Source: Bdellovibrionaceae bacterium UBA1609 | GTDB lineage: Bacteria > Bdellovibrionota > Bdellovibrionia > Bdellovibrionales > UBA1609 | DNA: 12,522 nucleotides | Assembly: GCA_002321895.1 (NCBI GenBank) | Contig: DCMZ01000003.1 | Span: 274,958 to 287,479, forward strand | Reading direction: 5' to 3' | Part shown: positions 1 to 6,242 of the stretch, piece by piece | How the letters are laid out: the number at the start of each line of letters is the position of its first letter | Position numbering within the stretch: the first letter of the stretch is position 1 | Made by a program: the position numbers and the translations under genes | Notes under the pieces: generated by a model | What the model was told of the DNA's origin: nothing | What the model saw: only the letters and a program-made list of their open reading frames with translations | Database searches by the model: none

Positions 1-59
1 GGTAGAGCAGAGGACTGAAAATCCTCGTGTCGGCGGTTCAAATCCGTCCCGAACCACCA
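1..59 (+). tRNA. tRNA-Phe(GAA), 5'-truncated by the window edge
   Basis: This is the 3' part of a tRNA gene. The anticodon arm pairs GAGGA (10-14) with TCCTC (22-26) around the loop CTGAAAA, which puts anticodon GAA at 17-19 (phenylalanine). The T arm has the TTCAAAT loop (37-43) closed by GGCGG/CCGTC. The 3' acceptor strand CCGAACC (49-55) is followed by discriminator A56 and a genome-encoded CCA at 57-59. About 17 bases of the usual 76 (5' acceptor strand and the start of the D arm) lie left of the window. Confidence 0.95.
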
Positions 60-220
60 CTTTTCAACTCTATTTTTCAATTCCGTACCCAGTATATCGA
101 TTCAGTCCATCTAAGTATGTGGCTAGACAAAAGGTGGCGCACCAAGTCCTAAAAGTGTGTCCGTACTATTTTTACCTTTCATTCCTATGTCCAGAAATGG
201 GGCTGGAGGAAGAGGTAGAT

Positions 221-238
221 ACGGGAACCCCGTTTTTT
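221..238 (+). terminator. Possible weak terminator between tRNA-Phe and the M13-like peptidase gene
   Basis: ACGGG (221-225) and CCCGT (229-233) form a 5-bp stem with loop AAC, running into a T tract (233-238). The stem is short, so this is tentative. It is placed correctly to end tRNA transcription. The rest of 60-267 shows no gene, only a short GGTG-GCG-CACC hairpin at 133-143. Confidence 0.35.
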
Positions 239-267
239 GAGCCAAAACCTTTGTTAGAATAGAAGTA

Positions 268-1605
268 ATGAAATGTATTTTCACAGGCTTCATTGTCATA
301 CTTTTATCTCATGTTTTGTTGGCACAAGATCATTGTGAAAACCTCTATTCAAAAGCATGTGCTTCTAAATCGGTGAGTCAATTTGACATAGAAACCGCAA
401 TAGACAAGCGGAGCTTGAAATACAAAAAGACCATTCTCAAGCAATTGAATGATCCTGATAGTGCTTACTTTAGAAAAATAGCTCTTAATATCTTTGGTCT
501 CGAAGATCACCCGTCCTGCGTAAATGGTAGAAAAATTGAAGATTGTAATCAAAGAGTTGTGAACCACTTATATAGCTTGGCAAAGTATCGCATATCTCCC
601 TCCAATACCGCAAACCTTGGCTCCAACGCCGACCTGGAGGACATTGACTATGTCTTGTACAATTCTACTTTTGAAGATTTGGTCCGCCAAATTAAAGGTG
701 ACTTAAGAAAGTCACTCAATTGGCAAAACCAATTAGATAAAATTGAATATGACCTGTTTCCTAAAGTAGAAAGGTTACTCGCCCAAAAAATTACATCCCT
801 GGATATTGAGGACAACCAAAAAAAACGGATGATCGAAAAGATAAAATCTATTCGTTTTGATCGCGACACGTGCAATCCCGTGTCCCAAGGACTCGACACC
901 TCCCTCAATATAAATTTTGTGTCCAATGCGTTTTACGACCCTATGGCTAACAATTTTAAGATCTGCGATGGATTTCTACTGAATAACTACTCTGACTCCT
1001 TTTTGGTAGTGGTCATCGCACACGAACTTGCACACAGTATAGACCCCTGTAACATCCAACGAGGTCCGCTTTCCATTACCCCTCAATACTCTAGAAAAGA
1101 TATTGCACAAGCTGAAACTCAGTATCCCATAACCCCACTTATAAAGTGTTTAAGAAACGAAAATTCCATTGCCGCAAAAAGATATGACGGGCTTTTAGAT
1201 TACATTGGAATGGCTACTTTTGGTCTTATGAACCCCATGTTTTGTGAAGATGATCAGATTAGAGAAGGCGTCCCTGACTGGTTCGCTATCGAAGTGTTAG
1301 CCGAGTACGCCGCAGAGGAAAACCCACAAATGTCCATCGAGTCTGCCATTGATTACTACTCGAAAGCATATGCGGGGTTTTGTCATTTTATCACCTCTAA
1401 CACCCACCCCCCATCGAAGGATAGAGTCAATGATCTTACACTCGCCCACCCGGAAGTTCGAAAATCCTTAGGATGTTCTCGTTCAAAAAATTCAGCTGGT
1501 TATTGCGACGGAATTTCAAGCACACCAAAGCTTTATGGACAGCCACCTAGACAAGAGAGAAAGCGCCAATGGAGACCGAAAAAACATGGACGGAGTAGAA
1601 GGTAA
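268..1605 (+). CDS. Compact exported M13 (neprilysin-like) zinc metallopeptidase
   Basis: The 445-residue protein has an N-terminal signal peptide (about residues 1-20, ending LLAQ). The signature of family M13 is present in order. NAFY at 220-223 matches the substrate-binding segment of neprilysin. HELAH at 252-256 is the HExxH zinc site, followed by SID as in the family's HGFD. E333xxxD337 matches the third zinc ligand and its supporting Asp. H380 and R386, within HPPSKDR, keep the six-residue spacing of neprilysin His711/Arg717. The final GC motif at 402-403 also matches the family's C-terminus. It is odd in being only 445 residues, against about 650-750 for typical M13 enzymes, so the N-terminal helical domain is reduced. 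It also carries a very basic tail (about 430-445). No clear Shine-Dalgarno sequence precedes the ATG. A TAGAAT at 255-260 could be a -10 box, giving an almost leaderless mRNA. It is likely periplasmic or secreted, and is coupled to the next gene. Confidence 0.85.
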   Translation: MKCIFTGFIVILLSHVLLAQDHCENLYSKACASKSVSQFDIETAIDKRSLKYKKTILKQLNDPDSAYFRKIALNIFGLEDHPSCVNGRKIEDCNQRVVNHLYSLAKYRISPSNTANLGSNADLEDIDYVLYNSTFEDLVRQIKGDLRKSLNWQNQLDKIEYDLFPKVERLLAQKITSLDIEDNQKKRMIEKIKSIRFDRDTCNPVSQGLDTSLNINFVSNAFYDPMANNFKICDGFLLNNYSDSFLVVVIAHELAHSIDPCNIQRGPLSITPQYSRKDIAQAETQYPITPLIKCLRNENSIAAKRYDGLLDYIGMATFGLMNPMFCEDDQIREGVPDWFAIEVLAEYAAEENPQMSIESAIDYYSKAYAGFCHFITSNTHPPSKDRVNDLTLAHPEVRKSLGCSRSKNSAGYCDGISSTPKLYGQPPRQERKRQWRPKKHGRSRR

Positions 1606-2000
1606 TGAAGATTATATTTAACAATTTGTTATTTTGCGGAATTATCACCTTCGCTTCACTCGCTCAGGCTAACGAATCCCATGTCCTCGTCAATTTCGGA
1701 CACAAAGTGACACAGTATAAAATCACCACCCAATACAAAAACAAAGAACCCCATGTCACAGTAAAGTCGTCTCGCACGGAGAAGTCCACACAGCTGTCCA
1801 CCGAAAACTCCAAGTATCTATTAAAAAAAATTAAAGAATTGATAGCTACCCCCTCAAATAAACGGGAATTATGCCCACGACAATACATACTCACCACTTT
1901 CAACAAGAAAGCCGTTGTGGGGTGTATTGCCTCCCCTACTCCTGCAGCTGTAAGATCCAAAAAACTTGTAAACACTCTCACGATGGCAGAATTGCTCTAG
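1605..2000 (+). CDS. Small exported protein, translationally coupled to the M13-like peptidase
   Basis: The 131-residue protein has a signal peptide (residues 1-22, likely cleaved after AQA) and a mature part of about 109 residues. The mature part is basic and polar with two cysteines (C90 and C107), which could form one disulfide. I do not recognise a family. Its ATG overlaps the stop of the peptidase gene by one base (TAATG), so ribosome re-initiation should keep the two products at a fixed ratio. That arrangement would suit a partner, propeptide-like chaperone or inhibitor of the peptidase, but this is inference from position only. The sequence between its stop and the next gene (2001-2117) shows no clear feature. 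Confidence 0.75.
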   Translation: MKIIFNNLLFCGIITFASLAQANESHVLVNFGHKVTQYKITTQYKNKEPHVTVKSSRTEKSTQLSTENSKYLLKKIKELIATPSNKRELCPRQYILTTFNKKAVVGCIASPTPAAVRSKKLVNTLTMAELL

Positions 2001-2117
2001 TCGCAAGTGCCCGATTCGGACTTCATTTTACTGAATATCCCATTAGACCCTCAGCTCTATAAGAACCAAAAAGTAAGATGAACAATCCCTTTGCCATGTA
2101 ATTTTAGTTTTGTTTCC

Positions 2118-2954
2118 TCAAAACCACTTTAAAAAATCAAAGCTCATTTGATAGAGATGTTCTTCTTTTGAATTTTGACTGATCTCACGAACATTCTGAA
2201 TAAACTTTTTAAACTCTTGGTTTATTTTTTCCCGAGCCTCTTCATCCGCAGTAAACGCGACCATAAAAGATTCTTTTTCTTCCTCGGATGTTTGGTTCAA
2301 CCGTGAGATCATTTGCGTTTTCAACTTAGCCTGATGTGCCCGCATTAAAGGATTATCTCGCCCATAATGGGGATCCCGATCAAACACCTCCACCACTTCA
2401 AAAGGATCTTCCCCCAACCGTATATACCCCAACATATCGAGGGAATCTAAAATTTCTAGGAGCTTTTTTGGGTTCATTCCAGTAAGAGAGCATAGTCTTC
2501 TGGGATCTCTTTGATAGACGGGCATCCAAAGCGCCACATGGACAATGACAGCCATGGGTTCAAATAAATACCTCATCTCTCGCATCATCGTGCTGGAATC
2601 AGAGAAGTCCTGGTGTTCCGCCTGTATAGCACGCTTTTTCCGCTCCTTCTCGATCCGAGCAAACAAGAAGCTCTTTCGATCAGGCTCTTCCGTGGTTGAG
2701 TAAGATCGCAACAAATCTAAATAGTCGATCTCTTCCGGCAAAAAATCTAAAATTTTGGCCATCTTAAACAAATGATCTTGGCTCAAATGATGCCCTGGCT
2801 GATTAAGCACCTTTGATAAAAACGTATACTGCAAGGGAATGCGTTCACTGATACGCCGAAAAGTCACAGATTGCCCCAACCCCTTTAGGTGGGCCACCCG
2901 GTCCTTTACCGCCAGCTTATAATTGTCATATGAGTACAAATGATAGGATTTCAG
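2118..2954 (-). CDS. TIGR02147-family protein (DUF4423), probable regulator; CTG start proposed
   Basis: The protein resembles the TIGR02147 family, which is expanded in Fibrobacter and Bdellovibrionota. The N-terminus has the typical Y-x-Y-D-x-Y-K opening. It is followed by a helix-turn-helix-like stretch (RRISERIPLQYTFLSKVL) and 'LSQDHLFKMAKILDF', the family's version of the 'LS...AxxLxL' segment. A charged helical C-terminal half follows. No ATG or GTG is available near the N-terminus. A TTG at 2937-2939 has no Shine-Dalgarno at a usable distance. A CTG five codons upstream (2952-2954) sits 6 nt after AGAGGAG (2961-2967) and extends the protein with LKSYH, which fits the family. I therefore prefer CTG (278 aa); TTG (273 aa) is the alternative. 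The gene is divergent from two lipoprotein genes, which it may regulate (inference). The family's biochemical role is poorly known. Confidence 0.8.
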   Translation of the reverse strand: MKSYHLYSYDNYKLAVKDRVAHLKGLGQSVTFRRISERIPLQYTFLSKVLNQPGHHLSQDHLFKMAKILDFLPEEIDYLDLLRSYSTTEEPDRKSFLFARIEKERKKRAIQAEHQDFSDSSTMMREMRYLFEPMAVIVHVALWMPVYQRDPRRLCSLTGMNPKKLLEILDSLDMLGYIRLGEDPFEVVEVFDRDPHYGRDNPLMRAHQAKLKTQMISRLNQTSEEEKESFMVAFTADEEAREKINQEFKKFIQNVREISQNSKEEHLYQMSFDFLKWF

Positions 2955-2971
2955 CCCCGACTCCTCTAAAA

Positions 2972-2977
2972 ATTATA
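2972..2977 (-). promoter_or_regulatory. Candidate -10 box of the TIGR02147 gene
   Basis: The minus strand reads TATAAT, a perfect -10 hexamer, just upstream of the gene. No good -35 is found at 16-18 bp. A start of transcription about 7 nt downstream would fall at the edge of the AGAGGAG ribosome site. That conflicts with use of the site, so this may be chance in an AT-rich stretch. Confidence 0.25.
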
Positions 2978-3067
2978 TATTTCCTATAACTAAATCTGCA
3001 TATTTATACAATAGGTTAATACCCATAACATAAGCCAGCAGTCATTCTTAGTGGCATTGAAACACTA

Positions 3068-3079
3068 AAGGAGACAGCA
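3068..3079 (+). promoter_or_regulatory. Ribosome binding leader shared with the next lipoprotein gene (copy 1)
   Basis: AAGGAGACAGCA occurs here and again at 3809-3820. With flanks, CACTAAAGGAGACAGCA against CACTAAGGAGACAGCA, the two leaders differ by one inserted A. Both lie just before a lipoprotein ATG. Confidence 0.6.
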
Positions 3080-3080
3080 A

Positions 3081-3749
3081 ATGTGTAAATCACAAATTTC
3101 ACTCATTTTAACTCTGCTCGTAGCATCTGCCGGACTGATGGGTTGCGCGAGTATGTCAGGACTGCAAACCGCTCGAGTACTAGAAAAAGGAAAAGTTCAA
3201 TCCACTTTTGGTGGAGGTTACTACTCCAGTGGCGATATTGCGGCTTCTGTCAACGACACCGAAGATGGCGAAGACATAGATATGCCATTTTTAGAGTACA
3301 GTTATCGCCAGGGGGTTGGTCACAACTGGGATGTTGGACTGAAGGTCACACTCATCGGAACCGCCGTTCTCGACGGAAAATATAACTTCTACTCCGGGGA
3401 CAAATGGGCCCTAGCTGCCGGACTCGGCTTAGGCTATCTCAGCATTGAAACTGAATCTGGGGATGAGAAATCAGAAACCACCATCTTAGACTTCATGCTG
3501 CCCCTCTATGCCAGCTATGACGTCAGTGAGAAAGTCTCTATCTATACCGTTCCCAAATACATTCATCGCTCCATTAGTGGTGAGGGATCTGGATCGTCAG
3601 CCCTATTGGGTGCCACTCTTGGTTTAAAAATCGGTAAAGAATGGGGCTCCATGCTAGAGGTGGGACAGTTTCGCGACCTAGACGAAGACTTGGATATCAG
3701 CCAAGCCAACGTCGCCTTCTTTTGGCATCCCGATAAAACCTGGTTCTAA
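3081..3749 (+). CDS. Outer-membrane lipoprotein, predicted beta-barrel
   Basis: The 222-residue protein starts with a lipoprotein signal peptide whose lipobox is LMGC, with C22 as the acylated residue. Residue +2 is Ala, not Asp, so sorting to the outer membrane is expected. After 'LQTARVLEKGKVQ' the chain is a series of alternating hydrophobic/polar, Gly- and aromatic-rich segments (for example the stretches around FGGGYY, LGLGYL, and the last strand NVAFFW). It ends in Trp-Phe, as in outer-membrane barrels. An 'LxTARxLxKG' opening after the lipid cysteine fits small barrel lipoproteins I have seen in this group; function is unknown. The ribosome site AAGGAG lies 7 nt before the ATG within a leader that is nearly identical to that of the next gene. 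The gene ends at a strong terminator. Confidence 0.8.
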   Translation: MCKSQISLILTLLVASAGLMGCASMSGLQTARVLEKGKVQSTFGGGYYSSGDIAASVNDTEDGEDIDMPFLEYSYRQGVGHNWDVGLKVTLIGTAVLDGKYNFYSGDKWALAAGLGLGYLSIETESGDEKSETTILDFMLPLYASYDVSEKVSIYTVPKYIHRSISGEGSGSSALLGATLGLKIGKEWGSMLEVGQFRDLDEDLDISQANVAFFWHPDKTWF

Positions 3750-3766
3750 TTCAAATATTTTTAAAT

Positions 3767-3790
3767 GCGGCCTTCGGGCCGCCCCTTTTT
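3767..3790 (+). terminator. Intrinsic terminator with UUCG tetraloop
   Basis: GCGGCC (3767-3772), loop TTCG (3773-3776), GGCCGC (3777-3782), then CCC and a T5 tract. The perfect 6-bp GC stem closed by C(UUCG)G is a textbook Rho-independent terminator. It ends the first lipoprotein gene, so the second gene either relies on read-through or has its own promoter in the short gap. Confidence 0.9.
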
Positions 3791-3808
3791 CAAAACTAAA
3801 CATCCACT

Positions 3809-3820
3809 AAGGAGACAGCA
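3809..3820 (+). promoter_or_regulatory. Ribosome binding leader shared with the upstream lipoprotein gene (copy 2)
   Basis: This is the second copy of AAGGAGACAGCA, located 2 nt before the ATG of the second lipoprotein. It includes the Shine-Dalgarno sequence AAGGAG and the conserved spacer GACAGCA. Confidence 0.6.
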
Positions 3821-3822
3821 CA

Positions 3823-4374
3823 ATGAAACAATCAACATTAAAAAACATCGCACTCGCCATCACTCTCGTCGCCATGGGCATGACCCAAGTGGCCTGCTCG
3901 GCCAAGTCCAGTACCAAAGCTATAGCAGATGAACTTGGCGACCTCGTTCCCCCACCTCCGACCTCTGAAAATCCAACCGAACCTACTGATCCCGTTGAGG
4001 AAGAAGAAACGGATTTCAAAATTGGCGAAGAGACCTTCAGCCTATATTCTACTCTTTCAGCATCTTACACTCCTGATGGAGATTTCGATGCCGCATACAA
4101 AGACTTTGTCTTAGAAAATGCGTCTTCCTCTCGAGACATGTATGTCTCTAGCGAAGCCCTGCAAATGTCTGATCAGTGTGAAGCTGCCGGCGGAAAATTG
4201 GAGTACAAATGGATTGAGGTGGACAACAATGGTGAAGTGATTTCTTCCACCGATGTCACCGACTGGGTAGACTTCAGCTCTCAACTCGGCAGGAATTATA
4301 TCTTTAGAATTAGTTTTAAAAATATCAGGGATTGCGGTTACGTCAGTGTTAGCACCGCTGTCTCAGGTTTCTAA
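3823..4374 (+). CDS. Lipoprotein with Pro/Glu-rich linker, function unknown
   Basis: The 183-residue protein has a signal peptide and a probable lipobox QVAC (C25). The -3 position is Gln where Leu/Val/Ile is usual, so lipidation is likely but not certain. After the anchor comes a flexible linker rich in Pro, Thr and Glu (about residues 45-63: PPPP, then EPTDPVEEEE). A compact domain of about 115 residues follows, with two cysteines (in DQCEAAGG and RDCGY) that can form a disulfide, and a C-terminal beta-rich end (NYIFRISF, YVSVST). The fold could be Ig-like, but I do not recognise a family. It lies downstream of the barrel lipoprotein with the same leader, and the two are probably expressed together. 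A strong terminator follows. Confidence 0.75.
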   Translation: MKQSTLKNIALAITLVAMGMTQVACSAKSSTKAIADELGDLVPPPPTSENPTEPTDPVEEEETDFKIGEETFSLYSTLSASYTPDGDFDAAYKDFVLENASSSRDMYVSSEALQMSDQCEAAGGKLEYKWIEVDNNGEVISSTDVTDWVDFSSQLGRNYIFRISFKNIRDCGYVSVSTAVSGF

Positions 4375-4394
4375 AACAGGCGGACACGCTTTAA

Positions 4395-4425
4395 GGGGTG
4401 GGCTTCGGCTCACCCCTTTTTTTTT
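4395..4425 (+). terminator. Strong intrinsic terminator, UUCG loop, between convergent genes
   Basis: GGGGTGGGC (4395-4403), loop TTCG (4404-4407) and GCTCACCCC (4408-4416) form a 9-bp stem with one G-U pair. Nine T's (4417-4425) follow. It ends the lipoprotein unit. The stop of the minus-strand protease gene lies within the T tract, so the same hairpin may also serve the opposite strand, where the T tract is poor. Confidence 0.9.
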
Positions 4426-5593
4426 ACTTAGCGCTTTGGCTTTCCCATTCAAAACCCCAGTTAAAATAAGTCGGCGGCGCATAAACCAGAACAGGTACCA
4501 TACTACCGGAAACCATGCCCACAACATTAAAGCTGGCCGGCTTCAACTCCATGTACACCGGATAAGGTCTACGCGAAGTTAAAGTTCTATAAAACCCCTG
4601 AAGTCCCATCTCATAAAAGCTCGGACCCACCATAAAATTGGTGTAATTCGTCTCCTCCCGAGTAAATACAATTTGTTCTTCAGGAAGATGAATAACCACG
4701 GCGGGGCGCAACCCCATGAGGCGGGAGACTTGTTCCTCACCCTTTAATTCTCCTAACTCTACAAGAGGAGTGTTGTTACTTTGACGATAACTCACCTTCC
4801 AAGTGTTCTCTGGTGTGGGCTTGCGCTCAATGCGCATACAGGCCACTGAAGCAGGAGCTTTAAAAAAAGTTGCCATAAAGCTACCGCTCAACTGACACAC
4901 CTCAAATTCATGCGGAGCTTGAATAAAGGTTTGTACGGGATTGTCGGTAAAGTATCTGATGAATCTACGATTTAAAAGTTGATCAAGAAAAACCTCACTC
5001 ATAACCCCAGAACCTGTATGAGGAATTCCAAAAACATGTCCTAGTTCGTGAATCAATGCATAATCTAATAGCTTTTTCGACCGCCAAGCTCGCTCGACCA
5101 ATTCACCATTGTTGGCGTAACCTTTCGGCCCACTATCAGAGGCTATGTATATGAAGCCCGAACCACGCATTTGTTGCAAATCGTAGTTTTTGCGAACAGC
5201 AACCCCAATATATTTGGTCGGGTCTTCTAAGAACTCAACTTCCTCTTGAGAGAGCGTGGAGAATCCCATTTTAAAAACAATATCGACCGTCTCAGAACAT
5301 TCCTTTTTTGTGAATCTTTGCTGTGCGAGGCCGGGCTTGTTTTGGCCGGGCTGCGAATTCATTTCGGAACGCCAGTAGCTGAGGGCGGATTCGATGGAAA
5401 GTAAAATATCTTCCTTGCTGGCGCTAAAATGGGATTCATCTCTCTGTACACAGTAAGTGACTTCACTCACATTTTTTAGAAACCAAGGATTCTTGGCAAA
5501 CCGAAACACCTCACCACCAGATGAGGACCAACCGCCCCCAAAAGCCATCGGCATGTAAACGCTGAATGCTAAAACAACCGCAACAAACTTCAT
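4424..5593 (-). CDS. Exported metzincin-type zinc metalloprotease
   Basis: The 389-residue protein has a signal peptide (about 1-19, ending MAFG). The zinc site HELGHVFGIPH at 182-192 is the full metzincin motif HExxHxxGxxH (H182, H186, H192 as ligands, E183 catalytic). The Met-turn is GVMSE with M198, only six residues after the third His, a short loop compared with most matrixins. The pre-catalytic domain has the family features of a signal-following strand/helix region (about 44-110) and a 'GxGFIYI' strand (about 144-150). Residues 230-389 form an extra C-terminal region that I do not recognise. The substrate is unknown. The ATG lies 2 nt after the preceding stop, and its AAGGA ribosome site is inside the end of that gene, so translation is coupled. 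It is the last gene of a three-gene operon. Confidence 0.85.
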   Translation of the reverse strand: MKFVAVVLAFSVYMPMAFGGGWSSSGGEVFRFAKNPWFLKNVSEVTYCVQRDESHFSASKEDILLSIESALSYWRSEMNSQPGQNKPGLAQQRFTKKECSETVDIVFKMGFSTLSQEEVEFLEDPTKYIGVAVRKNYDLQQMRGSGFIYIASDSGPKGYANNGELVERAWRSKKLLDYALIHELGHVFGIPHTGSGVMSEVFLDQLLNRRFIRYFTDNPVQTFIQAPHEFEVCQLSGSFMATFFKAPASVACMRIERKPTPENTWKVSYRQSNNTPLVELGELKGEEQVSRLMGLRPAVVIHLPEEQIVFTREETNYTNFMVGPSFYEMGLQGFYRTLTSRRPYPVYMELKPASFNVVGMVSGSMVPVLVYAPPTYFNWGFEWESQSAK

Positions 5594-5594
5594 A

Positions 5595-6242
5595 CTAATT
5601 CCTTAACTCTAAAAATGGTTCTGTATCTTCCCACATAGGTTCACCTAAACCAAATTCCACCAATTGATTGAGGGCATTTTCCGCTTCCGGATAGTAGTAG
5701 AAATAAAACACCTCAGTTTGAGTACCTTCTTGCCACTGATACTCCCCGGTAATCAGATACACGATCACCGACTTTGAAACCCCATTCTCCACTATGGTTC
5801 TTTGCCGCGACACTTTCGTTCGCAGGAACATTTTACCTTCATCAGGACGTACAAATTTCGACGTTTTCTTCAAAAAGGACAAAATCCAATTGTTCCCTGA
5901 CAACATATAATCTTGGCGAGTCACGAGAATATCCATGCCACCATCAGAGTATACTTTTACGTATTGCGGAGAACATTCTTCGGCATAAAAGGCGTCTGCA
6001 ACAGGGTTGGGAAAGCTGACACAAACGGATCGACAAAAGAAGTTGCAAGTGATCTCGCAACTCTGCATCTCTTTGACCAACTTGTTGGACTGATTGTCAC
6101 AAGTAAAGGCCTGCTGATACGGCAAACCTTGATGACGGCGTAAAATCCCATTGGGATCTAAAACCCTAAAATCGGCCCAAGCCATTACGCTCAAAATAAG
6201 TATGAGCGCACTGACTAATATTAAACTACCAGCATTCCGCAT
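5595..6242 (-). CDS. Exported protein with CxxxCxxxCxxxC cluster, unknown function
   Basis: The 215-residue protein starts with a long hydrophobic signal peptide (about 5-23, ending MAWA). Six cysteines lie in the N-terminal half of the mature chain: C48, then C62, C66, C70 and C74 with exact four-residue spacing, then C90. The rest (about 95-215) is cysteine-free, aromatic and beta-like, with acidic residues at the end. I do not know a family. An ATG nine codons further upstream (6269) lies deeper in the previous gene and has no ribosome site. The ATG at 6242 gives a clean signal peptide and follows a GGGG stretch about 10 nt upstream, so I chose it. The gene overlaps the upstream lipoprotein gene by 17 nt and is followed one base later by the metzincin gene, suggesting the three products act together. 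Confidence 0.75.
   Translation of the reverse strand: MRNAGSLILVSALILILSVMAWADFRVLDPNGILRRHQGLPYQQAFTCDNQSNKLVKEMQSCEITCNFFCRSVCVSFPNPVADAFYAEECSPQYVKVYSDGGMDILVTRQDYMLSGNNWILSFLKKTSKFVRPDEGKMFLRTKVSRQRTIVENGVSKSVIVYLITGEYQWQEGTQTEVFYFYYYPEAENALNQLVEFGLGEPMWEDTEPFLELRN

Noticed and set aside
133..143. GGTG-GCG-CACC hairpin after the tRNA as a REP-like copy of the 7805 element
   Set aside because: Only the GGTG/CACC arms match; the core and flanks differ, and no direct repeats are present.
2107..2124. GTTTTG-CAAAAC inverted repeat near the end of the TIGR02147 gene as a terminator
   Set aside because: The stem is AT-rich and weak, overlaps the stop codon and lacks a following T tract on the relevant strand.
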